Source: Ruminococcus sp.
GTDB lineage: Bacteria; Bacillota; Clostridia; Oscillospirales; Ruminococcaceae
DNA: 64,000 nt
Reading direction: 5' to 3'
Assembly: GCA_015066705.1 (NCBI GenBank)
Contig: SVNV01000002.1
Location: 1 to 64,000, forward strand
Positions within the stretch are counted from its first letter, which is position 1, and each line of letters starts with the position of its first letter. The notes below the pieces were generated by a model. That model made no database searches. It worked only from the letters and a program-made list of their open reading frames with translations, and was not told the DNA's origin. Position numbers and translations under genes: made by a program. Positions 47,114 to 56,307 of the stretch are shown here, in pieces.

Positions 47114-47159
47114 ATTTTTTCCGTCCTTTCAGCGTAAAAACGCAGATTGTTTATTTTAG

Positions 47160-48581
47160 TTATTCTTTACCGTTCCAGCAGTATGTACAAAGCTCACATT
47201 CGGGCTTGCCTACTGCTTCGATTGTTCCCCTGAGCGACTGATATTCAAGAGATGTAAGTTTAAGACGCTTGGCAATTTCATCTCTCATCTTTCTGCCTCT
47301 TTCTGTGTCGCCATCGCAGTATTCATCAATATACTTAACGCCTTCTTCGCCTTCAAGTTCAAAAATAACCTGACGTGCGATAAGCTCCATTTCAGAATTG
47401 CTTCTTGAAAAATTAAGATATTTACAGCCGAACATAATAGGAGGGCAGGCGCTTCTCATATGAACTTCCTTAGCTCCGTTTTCATAGAGAAACTCAACAG
47501 TTTCTCTCATCTGTGTACCTCTTACGATACTGTCATCAACAAAGAGAAGTTTTTTGTCCTCGATAAGCTCATGAACGGGAATCTGTTTCATCTTTGCAAC
47601 ATGATTTCTCATCTTCTGACTCTGAGGCATAAAGCTTCTCGGCCAGGTAGGGGTGTATTTTATAAAAGGTCTTCCGTAAGGAATACCGCTTCTGTTTGCA
47701 TAACCGATAGCGTGTGGAACACCCGACTCGGGAACGCCACAAACGTAGTCAACATCAGGAAGACGACCTTTTTCAATGTCGTTTTCAGCCATAATCTGAC
47801 CGTTTCTTGCTCTCATCATTTCTACGGTAACGCCCTCGTAAACAGCATTAGGATAACCGTAATATGTCCAGAGGAAGGTGCAGATTTTAAGTTTTTTGTG
47901 ACCTTCAAAAAGAACTTGGCAGGTGTCAGCAGTAAGCTCAACAATTTCGCCCGGCTTTAATTCTTTGTAAGTCTTGTAGCCAAGCTTCTGAAAAGCAAAG
48001 GATTCAAGTGAAGCACAGTAGCCTTCATCATTGTTTCCGATAATAATCGGAAGTCGTCCTACTTTATCACGTGCAGCAATAAGTGAGTTTTCTGTAAGTA
48101 TAAGCAGAGAAACAGTTCCGTCAATTTTCTCCTGAGCGTATCTGATACCATCAGTGAAATTATCCTTCTGAGCAATAAGTGCACCAACTAGTGAAGAAGA
48201 ATTGATTTTACCACTGCTCATAGTTTCAAAGTTTGCGTTTCCGCTCTGTAAAAGCTCGTCTGAAAGCTCATTTGCGTTATTGATTATGCCTATAACACAA
48301 ATAGCATATATACCAAGCTTTGAACGAACAATAATAGGCTGTGGGTCGCTGTCGCTGATACAACCAATACAAAGCTTACCCTCCATTGAGTCCATATCCT
48401 TTTCAAACTTTGTACGGAAAGGGGAATTCTCAATGCTATGTAACGCTCTCTGAAAACCTTTGTTTTCGGAATAAGCTGTCATACCACCACGACGTGTACC
48501 TAAGTGTGAGTGATAGTCTGTTCCGAAGAAAACATCAGTAACGCAGTCTCTTTTAGATATTGCACCAAAAAAACCGCCCAT
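47160..48581 (-). CDS. purF: PurF-like amidophosphoribosyltransferase with degenerate glutaminase domain
   Basis: A 473-residue PurF homologue. It begins MGGFFGAISKRD; normal PurF begins MCGVFG, and the Cys that becomes residue 1 and attacks glutamine is here Gly2. The usual Arg-Tyr-Ser-Thr strand is replaced by CIGCISDSDPQP and the oxyanion NGN loop by GIINNANE. The phosphoribosyltransferase half is intact: CGVPESGVPHAIGYA, then VDDSIVRGTQMRETVEF. Cys pairs near the end (CELCTYCW) and at CPPIMFGC may hold a [4Fe-4S] cluster. So it may use free ammonia, or a second PurF exists elsewhere. The start is fixed by AAAGGAATGG. Confidence 0.88.
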   Translation of the reverse strand: MGGFFGAISKRDCVTDVFFGTDYHSHLGTRRGGMTAYSENKGFQRALHSIENSPFRTKFEKDMDSMEGKLCIGCISDSDPQPIIVRSKLGIYAICVIGIINNANELSDELLQSGNANFETMSSGKINSSSLVGALIAQKDNFTDGIRYAQEKIDGTVSLLILTENSLIAARDKVGRLPIIIGNNDEGYCASLESFAFQKLGYKTYKELKPGEIVELTADTCQVLFEGHKKLKICTFLWTYYGYPNAVYEGVTVEMMRARNGQIMAENDIEKGRLPDVDYVCGVPESGVPHAIGYANRSGIPYGRPFIKYTPTWPRSFMPQSQKMRNHVAKMKQIPVHELIEDKKLLFVDDSIVRGTQMRETVEFLYENGAKEVHMRSACPPIMFGCKYLNFSRSNSEMELIARQVIFELEGEEGVKYIDEYCDGDTERGRKMRDEIAKRLKLTSLEYQSLRGTIEAVGKPECELCTYCWNGKE

Positions 48582-48625
48582 AAATTTACCATTCCTTTCA
48601 TCAGGGAATTTTATAAAAAGAAGTA

Positions 48626-49123
48626 TTAAAGTTCAGCAATCATTTCCTGCATTTTAGCATCCTTGGCCTTAACGCCGTCAATCATAGCTTTTTTAGCATC
48701 AAGAAGCTTTTCAGCAAGTGTTTCATCTGAAAGTGAAAGCATCTGGATAGCAAGGATAGCAGCGTTCTTAGCTCCGTTTACCGCAACAGTTGCAACAGGA
48801 ATACCTGAAGGCATCTGAACAGTAGCAAGAAGTGCATCAAGACCGTCAAAGGTTGACTTAATCGGAATACCGATTACAGGGAGAGTTGTGTGTCCTGCGA
48901 TAACACCTGCAAGATGAGCAGCCATTCCTGCTGCACAGATGATTACGCCAAAACCATTGTCCTTTGCCTTTGAAGCAAATTCGCTTGCAAGCTCAGGAGT
49001 TCTGTGTGCGGACATAACGTGTACCTCGTAAGGAACACCGTAAGCTTTAAGCTCCTTAACTGCGTCCTTTACAATAGGAAAATCACTGTCAGAACCCATA
49101 ATTACTGCAACTTTTTTCATCAT
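48626..49123 (-). CDS. purE: N5-carboxyaminoimidazole ribonucleotide mutase
   Basis: The 165-residue class I PurE, converting N5-CAIR to CAIR. It has VAVIMGSDSDFP, VMSAHRTPE and AAGMAAHLAGVIAGHTTLPV. The start at 49123 (MMKKVAVIMG) has GGAGGT seven bases upstream. An additional in-frame stretch above it lacks a ribosome binding site. No promoter is visible between it and the upstream leader ORF. Confidence 0.96.
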   Translation of the reverse strand: MMKKVAVIMGSDSDFPIVKDAVKELKAYGVPYEVHVMSAHRTPELASEFASKAKDNGFGVIICAAGMAAHLAGVIAGHTTLPVIGIPIKSTFDGLDALLATVQMPSGIPVATVAVNGAKNAAILAIQMLSLSDETLAEKLLDAKKAMIDGVKAKDAKMQEMIAEL

Positions 49124-49159
49124 AACATATACCTCCGTCGTGCTGAAATAGTGAAAAAT

Positions 49160-49191
49160 AAAACAAAAAGACTGCAACTATACCGTTGCAG
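49160..49191 (-). terminator. intrinsic terminator/possible attenuator in the purE leader
   Basis: CTGCAAC and GTTGCAG (49185-49191 and 49172-49178) form a 7-bp perfect stem on the minus strand, followed by TCTTTTTGTTTT. It lies between the leader ORF and purE; the ORF stop (49178-49180) is inside the stem. As no promoter lies between it and purE, transcription of the pur operon must read through it. Confidence 0.65.
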
Positions 49192-49315
49192 CCACTTCAG
49201 CCGTAAAATTAAGGCTATTAGAGTGTGCGAAAGCAAAAGCTGTAGTCATTTTAAGACCAGCTCTGAAACCTGTCGCGTATGAAGAGTTACACAAGTGATT
49301 TTTATTCATTGACAT
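49178..49315 (-). CDS. 45-residue leader ORF upstream of purE
   Basis: ATG at 49315 has GAGGTG eight bases upstream and opens MSMNKNHLCNSSYATG; the product ends FTAEVAATV. It has no hydrophobic export segment of normal length, one Cys and four Ala/Phe repeats in the middle. I recognise no family. It fills most of the 49124-49467 gap. Its stop codon is inside the terminator stem, as in coupled attenuation leaders, although no bias towards one amino acid is seen. It may instead be a small independent protein. Confidence 0.5.
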   Translation of the reverse strand: MSMNKNHLCNSSYATGFRAGLKMTTAFAFAHSNSLNFTAEVAATV

Positions 49316-49467
49316 AGTCTTCACACCTCACTCAATAGTAGTTGAAATACACCCTTTTTATAATAAGTATAAATCATACTCTAATGATACAACAAAAAGA
49401 CATAAATTTCAACACCTTTAAGCATAGAATTTCTGACAAAACAATCATTGATTATTGTTGATTTTGA

Positions 49468-49701
49468 CTACTCATAAAAATTATGTTCAAATTCAGGAGA
49501 AGTTCTGTGACTTTCACCCATAGTATCAACGTAATTTTTGATTTCTGACTTGTGAGAAATTCCTTTAGCACCTCTGATAAAATCGTTTTTTTCTTTTGAT
49601 GAATAGTTTATAAATTGGTTGAGTGAGTTTTCGTTTTCATATAAAGCTTTTCCAAGCTGATGCGGAATTTCTCCACCCTTTGAAAAATTATGTCTGTCCA
49701 T
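49468..49701 (-). CDS. small hypothetical protein
   Basis: A 77-residue hydrophilic protein starting MDRHNFSKGGEIPHQLGKAL, behind AAGGATGG. It is predicted mostly helical; the middle (FINYSSKEKNDFIRGAKGI) is faintly like the C-terminal helices of YdeI-type proteins, but I cannot assign it. It lies between the purE leader and the rsmA promoter, reading leftward on its own. Confidence 0.6.
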   Translation of the reverse strand: MDRHNFSKGGEIPHQLGKALYENENSLNQFINYSSKEKNDFIRGAKGISHKSEIKNYVDTMGESHRTSPEFEHNFYE

Positions 49702-49759
49702 AAAATCACCATCCTTTTTTGTTAGTTTTCCTGATTACTTTCAGGTTATGCAGTTGTTC

Positions 49760-49788
49760 TTGACAATAAAAATTATTAGTGATAATAT
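49760..49788 (+). promoter_or_regulatory. rsmA promoter
   Basis: TTGACA (49760-49765) and TAATAT (49783-49788) with a 17-bp spacer, 39 bp before rsmA. Confidence 0.7.
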
Positions 49789-49827
49789 ATTTCTATCAGA
49801 CGAAAGGAGAGCCGCTGGCTTTTAGAT

Positions 49828-50688
49828 ATGGATAATCTTTCAAACATCGGTGTAATCAAAGAAATTTTTGCAAAACACAATTTTTCTTTTTCAAAACAGC
49901 TCGGACAGAATTTCCTTGTAAATCCGTCAGTATGCCCTAAAATTGCAGAAATGGGAAATGCTAAAAAAGGCTTTGGCGTAATAGAAATCGGAACAGGAAT
50001 TGGTGTTCTTACAAACGAACTTGCAAAGCGTGCTGATAAGGTTGTTGCTATTGAAATAGACGACAGACTTATGCCTGTTTTGGAGGATACATTGTCTGAA
50101 TATGACAATGTCAAGATAATAAATGCCGATGTTATGAAAACAGACCTTCATAAGCTTATTGAAGAAGAATTTCAGGGGCTTGACGTTGCAGTATGTGCAA
50201 ATCTGCCTTATTATATTACATCACCTATAATTATGATGCTTCTTGAAGAAAGACTTCCTATTAAGTCGGTTACCGTAATGGTTCAGAAGGAGGCAGGCAA
50301 GAGACTCTGTTCACCTATGGGCACAAGGGAAATGGGCGCTGTTACAGTAGCCGTAAACTATTTTTCTACTCCTAAAATCCTCTTTAATGTTTCAAGAGGA
50401 AGCTTTATGCCGGCACCTAACGTTGACAGCTGTGTTGTAAGATTTGATATAAACGAAAAAACACCTGATGGTGTGACTGATGAAAAGTTCTTTTTTAAGA
50501 CGGTGAGGGGCGCTTTTGCGCAAAGAAGAAAGACTCTTCTTAATTCAGTTTCTGCTTCAATGGGAATTGAAAAAAGCAAGGTTTCAAAAGCTATTGAAGA
50601 TACGGGACTTTCACAGTCAGTAAGACCGGAACAGCTTTCGATGGCTGAGTTTATATGTTTTTCTGAAAATCTGAAAAAAATAATTTAA
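49828..50688 (+). CDS. rsmA: 16S rRNA (adenine1518/1519-N6)-dimethyltransferase
   Basis: The 286-residue KsgA enzyme dimethylates two adenines in helix 45 of 16S rRNA; its loss gives kasugamycin resistance. It has FSKQLGQNFLVNP, the SAM loop VIEIGTGIGVLT, and the catalytic NLPYYITSPI. GAAAGGAGAG precedes the start. SpoIIE follows 82 bp later. Confidence 0.96.
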   Translation: MDNLSNIGVIKEIFAKHNFSFSKQLGQNFLVNPSVCPKIAEMGNAKKGFGVIEIGTGIGVLTNELAKRADKVVAIEIDDRLMPVLEDTLSEYDNVKIINADVMKTDLHKLIEEEFQGLDVAVCANLPYYITSPIIMMLLEERLPIKSVTVMVQKEAGKRLCSPMGTREMGAVTVAVNYFSTPKILFNVSRGSFMPAPNVDSCVVRFDINEKTPDGVTDEKFFFKTVRGAFAQRRKTLLNSVSASMGIEKSKVSKAIEDTGLSQSVRPEQLSMAEFICFSENLKKII

Positions 50689-50770
50689 TAAACTAATATG
50701 CGACATTTTTTTCTGTTGTACGTATGTATAATTTTGTTATAGAATATACATACAAAGGACGGAAAAACAA

Positions 50771-52801
50771 ATGTTTATTGCAAAAGAAATTAAAAAACAA
50801 AAGAAAATTTCATTATTTAAAAACGTACCTGTACTTGCGTTTGTAATGCTAATCAGCGTTTTTTCAGCACAATGCCGTGTAAGCGGATATTTGTCGTTTG
50901 TAAATGTTTTGATTGCATCGCTCAGCGGTATATGGGGCGTTTTTTCTTTTGTGGCAAGCGCTGTTACATATATTTTCACTGATTCCTTAAAAGAGGGATT
51001 TGTTCAGCTTGGCGGAATGACTATTCTTCTCGGTGTAAGACTTGTTTCAAATCGTAAGGAAAATCGTATTTTTGAAGGTTTAATTACTGCATTTTCGCTT
51101 ATAATATGTACTCTTGTATCTTCTGCAGTAGAGAGAACAAGCTCACAGCTTTTTGTGTACAGAATGGTTTCGTCGGTGCTTTGTGGGTGTGTTGTGTATT
51201 TTTCTTTCGGTATTAAGAAAAGACTTGTAAATGACGGTAAAATCAGTCTTTACGGCATAGATGGAATAGTTGTTTCACTTATCTATATGCTTTTGATTAC
51301 AACTCTCTGTAATGCTCAGCTTTATACTATGAATGTAGGAAGAATGCTTGGTGTTTTTGCCACCTTTCTTTTTGCAAAAAAATACAGAATTTCAGGCGGA
51401 GGAATCTGTGGTGCTCTTACTTGCTTTGCAACACTTCTTTGTTCGCCGTCACTTGCATATAATACACTTGTCTTGTCTACTGCCGGAATAATTGGTGGAC
51501 TTGTTGCTGTTATGGGTAAAATACCGATGATAGCAGGCTTTGTTATGACGTCGGTTTTCGGACTTGTTGTAGGCGGAATAAATGACGATACCTTTATGAT
51601 TATGACGGATATTGCTGTTGCAACAGTTCTTTTTGTTGTTTTACCACAGAACAGCGAGGAAGCTCTTTTGTCCGTGTTTTCAAGAAGAAAAATCAAGTCA
51701 GACAAAGCTTCAAAAGTTGTTTCAGACAGAGTTAATTTTGCTTCAATGGCTATGAGCGATGTTAAGGACAGAATTTCATCAATTTCAAAGGAACTTGATA
51801 AGCACGACAAAAATTATAATGATAATTCAAAACAGCTCAGAGAACTTCTTTGTGAACAGCTTTCAGCTACCAAATGCCTTCTTGATGACATTTCGAGGGA
51901 TACTAAGGATTTTGAAAAATTTGACAGCGAGCTTACAGAAAAAGCACGTATAATATTCGGGAAATATAATATTCCTGCTGAGGGAATATGTGTATATAAT
52001 GACGCAAATGATAACCTTTATGTAGAGGCATATAAACAGGGAAAACTGACCTGCGATGTAATGAAGCTTACCGTTGACCTCAGTATGGCTCTTGAGGTTG
52101 AACTTTCTATGCCAAATACCGTATATCTTAACGGAATTACAAAAATGACCTTTTCAAAAGCATCGCTCTATAAAATTATAAGCGGAGCAAAGCAGATTGC
52201 GTCATCAGATAAGGATTTCTGTGGAGATACACTTGACAGAGTGTGGATTACATCATCAAAGTATATGATAATTTTATCCGACGGAATGGGCACAGGAAAA
52301 CGTGCTAAACTTGATTCTTCTTTTGCTGTTGACCTTATAACACGCTTTACTGCTTGTGGTATTTCACCGATAACAGCTCTTAAATTTATAAATTCCATAC
52401 TCAGAGTCAAAGGCTGGGACGAGTCTTTTGCAACTGCTGATATTGCTCTTTTTGATACATGTGGTGGCTATGTGAAATTCGTAAAATCGGGCGCACACGC
52501 AAGCTATATCGCGCGCGACGGCTCTCTTATCAAGGTTGAGTCAAAGGCTTTTCCTCTTGGAATTCTTCCATGTGTTTCACCTTCGGAAAATGAATACAAG
52601 ATTTTTGACGGTGATATGGTTATTGTTGCTTCTGACGGTGTGAACGAAAAAGCTATAAGAAAAGCCCTGAATGAAATTAGAAAAAATGAACTCAAGCCTA
52701 ATCAGATTGCAGAACTTATATGCGGATATGTAAAAGAATATTCAACTGATGTTAAAACTGATGATATTTCTGTGTGTGTTTCGTTGGTGTCGGAAGCATA
52801 G
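50771..52801 (+). CDS. spoIIE: SpoIIE-like serine phosphatase
   Basis: A 676-residue protein. Roughly residues 20-300 hold about ten transmembrane segments; a linker follows, then a C-terminal PP2C/SpoIIE phosphatase (about 460-676) with WITSSKYMIILSDGMGTGKR, GAHASYIARDG and DMVIVASDGVNE. In Bacillus SpoIIE dephosphorylates SpoIIAA and activates sigma F in the forespore. It is shorter than Bacillus SpoIIE (about 830). It has AAAGGAC upstream. Its presence indicates a sporulation-capable lineage, but not that this strain sporulates. Confidence 0.88.
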   Translation: MFIAKEIKKQKKISLFKNVPVLAFVMLISVFSAQCRVSGYLSFVNVLIASLSGIWGVFSFVASAVTYIFTDSLKEGFVQLGGMTILLGVRLVSNRKENRIFEGLITAFSLIICTLVSSAVERTSSQLFVYRMVSSVLCGCVVYFSFGIKKRLVNDGKISLYGIDGIVVSLIYMLLITTLCNAQLYTMNVGRMLGVFATFLFAKKYRISGGGICGALTCFATLLCSPSLAYNTLVLSTAGIIGGLVAVMGKIPMIAGFVMTSVFGLVVGGINDDTFMIMTDIAVATVLFVVLPQNSEEALLSVFSRRKIKSDKASKVVSDRVNFASMAMSDVKDRISSISKELDKHDKNYNDNSKQLRELLCEQLSATKCLLDDISRDTKDFEKFDSELTEKARIIFGKYNIPAEGICVYNDANDNLYVEAYKQGKLTCDVMKLTVDLSMALEVELSMPNTVYLNGITKMTFSKASLYKIISGAKQIASSDKDFCGDTLDRVWITSSKYMIILSDGMGTGKRAKLDSSFAVDLITRFTACGISPITALKFINSILRVKGWDESFATADIALFDTCGGYVKFVKSGAHASYIARDGSLIKVESKAFPLGILPCVSPSENEYKIFDGDMVIVASDGVNEKAIRKALNEIRKNELKPNQIAELICGYVKEYSTDVKTDDISVCVSLVSEA

Positions 52802-52920
52802 TTTTTTGTCTTAATTGACATTTAAGTTACAAATATTTGTAAAGTTTGGAAATTATTGTGCAGTGTAAACAAATACGTTTGTCAAAATATGTGGAATTAC
52901 TAAAAATATTACAAAAACAC

Positions 52921-52949
52921 TTGCTTTTTTGTTCAAAAAAGGTTAAAAT
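52921..52949 (+). promoter_or_regulatory. glg operon promoter
   Basis: TTGCTT (52921-52926) and TAAAAT (52944-52949) with a 17-bp spacer, about 120 bp before glgB. A hairpin (52993-53017, GCGTTTTT/AAAAACGC) lies in the leader. The rest of 52802-53068 is A/T-rich with no gene seen. Confidence 0.55.
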
Positions 52950-53068
52950 AATGAAAGGATATTTTGTTCAAAAGTGCGTTTGCATTTGTCAAGCGTTTTT
53001 TTGTGTTGTAAAAACGCCTGTGATTGTATGAAACTATCCGTAATATTCCCGAAAGGATTGATTTATAA

Positions 53069-55051
53069 ATGGCTGGAATGATACCTGCAAATTGTGAAGT
53101 ACCATTGTATCTTTTTAATAAAGGTAGTAATTTTGAGTCTTATAGATTTTTTGGTGCACATCTGGGTAAAAATGAAGAAAAAGAAGGTTGTTGGTTCAGG
53201 GTGTGGGCACCAAACGCCAAGAGTGTTGCACTTGTGGGTGATTTCAATAACTGGAATGAAAATGCAAATGTTATGTTTCCTATCGGCGACAGCGGAAGCT
53301 GGGAAATATTCGTCGAGGGAATAAGGGAACTTGAAATATACAAATATGCAATCACTGGTGCTGACGGAAATCTAAGAATGAAGGCTGACCCGTACGGCGT
53401 ATGTATGGAGAGAAGTCCTTCAACAGGTTCAAGAGTTTTCCAGATTGACGGATATAAGTGGAACGATAATGACTGGATTGATAAAAGAGACGGTTTTTAT
53501 CAGAAGGCTGTGAATATTTATGAGGTTCACTTCAATTCGTGGAAACAGCATGAGGACGGTACATTCTATACCTACCTTGAATTTGCTGAGGAGGCTATCA
53601 CTTATATTAAGGAAATGGGCTATACTCATATCGAATTTATGCCACTTGCAGAATATCCTTTTGAGGGAAGCTGGGGTTATCAGGGGATAGGCTATTTTGC
53701 TCCGACATCACGATTCGGAAATCCAAGAGATTTTATGGAAATGATTGATAAGTTCCATCAGAATGACATCGCAGTTATTCTTGACTGGGTACCTGCACAT
53801 TTCCCGAGAGATGCTGCCGGTCTTTATGAGTTTGATGGTAGTTGCTGTTATGAATATTCTGACCCTAAAAAGCGTGACCACCTTTCTTGGGGAACCCGTG
53901 TATTTGACTATGGAAAACCTCAGGTGGTTTCATTCCTTGTTTCAAACGCACTTTATTGGCTGGATAAATATCATATCGACGGTCTGAGAGTTGACGCTGT
54001 TGCATCAATGCTTTACCTTGACTATGACAGACACGACGGCGAATGGACTCCTAATAGAGACGGCGGAAATCAGAACCTTGAAGCTATTGAATTTTTCAAA
54101 ACACTTAATACTGCTGTTTTTGCAAGATTTCCTAATGCGATGATGATTGCTGAGGAATCAACTGCTTGGCCGATGGTTACAAAGCCAACCGATATCGGTG
54201 GTCTTGGCTTTAACTATAAGTGGAATATGGGCTGGATGAATGATATGCTCAGATATATGGCTATGGACCCTATTCACAGAGGCTTTAACCATAATATGCT
54301 TACATTTTCATTCTTCTACGCTTTCTCGGAAAACTTTATTCTTCCGATTTCTCACGATGAGGTTGTTCACGGTAAGGCTTCTCTTATTCAGAAAATGTGG
54401 GGACAGCATGACCAGAAATTCCCTCAGGCAAAAGCGTTTCTCGCTTACATGATGGCTCATCCGGGCAAAAAGCTTATGTTTATGGGAAGCGAATTTGCAC
54501 AGTTCAGAGAGTGGGATTATGAAAACGGACTTGAATGGTTTATGCCGGAACAGTTTGAAGAGCATAGGAATTATCAGCTCTTTGTAAAGAATCTTAATAA
54601 GTTCTATAAAGAGCACTCACAGTTCTGGGAAATTGACTTTTCTTGGGAAGGCTTTAACTGGATTTCCAATGACGACTATAAACAAAGTATTATTGTTTTC
54701 AGAAGAATAGATAAAAAGGGTAACGAAATTATCGTAGTTTGTAATTTTGTCCCTGTGGGAAGACAGGTTTATAGCTTCGGTGTTCCATATGCAGGAACAT
54801 ATACCGAGGTTATGAATACTACCTCTGCTGATGGCTCACCTTGTACAAATGGTGCTGTTAAGTCAGTAGATGTACCAATGCATGGCTATGACCAGTCGAT
54901 TACTGTCGAAATTCCACCTTTCTCTGTAATGTACTTTACGGTAAAGAAAGCTCCTGCAAAAAAGAAAACAGTAAAAAAAGACGGCGGAGAAGCTAAATCA
55001 AAATCAACAAAATCAGCTTCTGCAAAAAAATCAACCAAGTCAACAAAATAA
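53069..55051 (+). CDS. glgB: 1,4-alpha-glucan branching enzyme
   Basis: The 660-residue GH13 enzyme adds alpha-1,6 branches to glycogen. An N-terminal CBM48 (about 30-120; FRVWAPNAKSVALVGDFNNW) precedes the barrel. The catalytic nucleophile is Asp309 in GLRVDAVASMLYLDY, the acid/base lies in AEESTAW, and the transition-state Asp is in SHDEVVHGK. It lacks the extra N1 domain of E. coli GlgB. The last ~35 residues are a Lys/Ser/Thr/Ala tail. AAAGG lies upstream; glgC follows after 29 bp. Confidence 0.96.
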   Translation: MAGMIPANCEVPLYLFNKGSNFESYRFFGAHLGKNEEKEGCWFRVWAPNAKSVALVGDFNNWNENANVMFPIGDSGSWEIFVEGIRELEIYKYAITGADGNLRMKADPYGVCMERSPSTGSRVFQIDGYKWNDNDWIDKRDGFYQKAVNIYEVHFNSWKQHEDGTFYTYLEFAEEAITYIKEMGYTHIEFMPLAEYPFEGSWGYQGIGYFAPTSRFGNPRDFMEMIDKFHQNDIAVILDWVPAHFPRDAAGLYEFDGSCCYEYSDPKKRDHLSWGTRVFDYGKPQVVSFLVSNALYWLDKYHIDGLRVDAVASMLYLDYDRHDGEWTPNRDGGNQNLEAIEFFKTLNTAVFARFPNAMMIAEESTAWPMVTKPTDIGGLGFNYKWNMGWMNDMLRYMAMDPIHRGFNHNMLTFSFFYAFSENFILPISHDEVVHGKASLIQKMWGQHDQKFPQAKAFLAYMMAHPGKKLMFMGSEFAQFREWDYENGLEWFMPEQFEEHRNYQLFVKNLNKFYKEHSQFWEIDFSWEGFNWISNDDYKQSIIVFRRIDKKGNEIIVVCNFVPVGRQVYSFGVPYAGTYTEVMNTTSADGSPCTNGAVKSVDVPMHGYDQSITVEIPPFSVMYFTVKKAPAKKKTVKKDGGEAKSKSTKSASAKKSTKSTK

Positions 55052-55080
55052 TACAATAAAAAATCTAAAATGGTGGGTGA

Positions 55081-56289
55081 ATGTTTATGTTCAACAAAAA
55101 AGAATGTGTGGCAATGCTTCTCGCAGGCGGTCAGGGAAGCCGTTTGTATGCATTGACACAGAAGGTTGCAAAACCGGCAGTACCTTATGGTGCAAAGTAT
55201 CGTATTATCGATTTTCCTCTGTCAAACTGCATAAACTCAGGAATTGACACTGTAGGTGTGCTTACACAGTACCAGCCACTTGTACTTAATGAGTATATAG
55301 GTAACGGACAGCCTTGGGACCTTGACAGAATTCACGGCGGCGTTCATGTTCTTCCTCCTTATCAGAAGGCTTCAGGAGCTGACTGGTATTCAGGTACTGC
55401 AAACGCAATTTATCAGAATATTGAATTCGTTGATAGATATGACCCTGATTATGTTATTATTCTTTCCGGTGACCATATTTATAAAATGGACTATAATAAA
55501 ATGCTCAGCTATCATAAGAAAACTAATGCTGACGCTACAATCGCAGTTCTTGATGTTCCGCTTGAGGAAGCTTCAAGATTTGGTATTATGATTACTGACG
55601 AAAATGATAATATCATCGACTTTGAAGAAAAACCAAAGAATCCTCGTTCAACTCTTGCTTCAATGGGTATCTATATCTTTAACTGGCAGAAGCTCAGAGC
55701 TGCTCTTATTGCTAATGAGAATGACACAGAAGCAAGTAAGGACTTCGGTAAGAATATTATTCCGGATATGAAGAATGCAGGCGATAAGCTTGTGGCATAC
55801 AGATTTGACGGCTACTGGAAGGACGTTGGAACAATCGACAGCCTCTGGGAAGCTAATATGGACCTTATCAATCCGAATACTCCAATCGACCTTTATGACC
55901 CTGCTTGGAAAATCTATTCGAGAAATCCGGTAATGCCACCACAGAATATCGGAAAGAATGCAAGAATCCAGAATTCAATGGTTACTGAAGGCTGTAATAT
56001 CGACGGAACAGTTGATTTTTCAATGATTTCTGACGGTGTTACAATCGAAACAGGTGCAAAGGTAACAGATTCAATCCTTATGCCGGGTGCAGTTGTAAAG
56101 GCTGGCGCAGTTGTTGAATACTCAATCGTCGGCGAGAATTCTGTAATCGGTTGTAATGCTCATATCGGCGCAAGACCTGAGGATATGGAAGTGCGTGATG
56201 ACTGGGGAATCGCAGTTGTGGGTCACGGACTTAACGTATCAGACGGTGCAGTAGTTGCACCAAAGCAGATTATTTCTGAAGATATATAA
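55081..56289 (+). CDS. glgC: glucose-1-phosphate adenylyltransferase, catalytic subunit
   Basis: The 402-residue ADP-glucose pyrophosphorylase. It has [22 protein letters not shown] at the nucleotide-binding end, [14 protein letters not shown], the sugar-phosphate region [11 protein letters not shown] and a left-handed beta-helix at the end. ATG 55081 is used; ATG 55087 fits the GGTGGGTGA site slightly better. It uses glucose-1-phosphate from PgcA. Confidence 0.95.
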   Translation: MFMFNKKECVAMLLAGGQGSRLYALTQKVAKPAVPYGAKYRIIDFPLSNCINSGIDTVGVLTQYQPLVLNEYIGNGQPWDLDRIHGGVHVLPPYQKASGADWYSGTANAIYQNIEFVDRYDPDYVIILSGDHIYKMDYNKMLSYHKKTNADATIAVLDVPLEEASRFGIMITDENDNIIDFEEKPKNPRSTLASMGIYIFNWQKLRAALIANENDTEASKDFGKNIIPDMKNAGDKLVAYRFDGYWKDVGTIDSLWEANMDLINPNTPIDLYDPAWKIYSRNPVMPPQNIGKNARIQNSMVTEGCNIDGTVDFSMISDGVTIETGAKVTDSILMPGAVVKAGAVVEYSIVGENSVIGCNAHIGARPEDMEVRDDWGIAVVGHGLNVSDGAVVAPKQIISEDI

Positions 56290-56307
56290 GAAAGGAGAGC
56301 GTTTAAA

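Noticed and set aside
49124..49467. Purine riboswitch ahead of purE
   Set aside because: None of the conserved purine-aptamer loops is visible in the leader on the minus strand; a small ORF and terminator are seen instead.
52846..53031. 61-codon plus-strand ORF before glgB
   Set aside because: Poor ribosome binding site, overlaps the probable glg promoter, Cys/Ile-rich nonsense composition.
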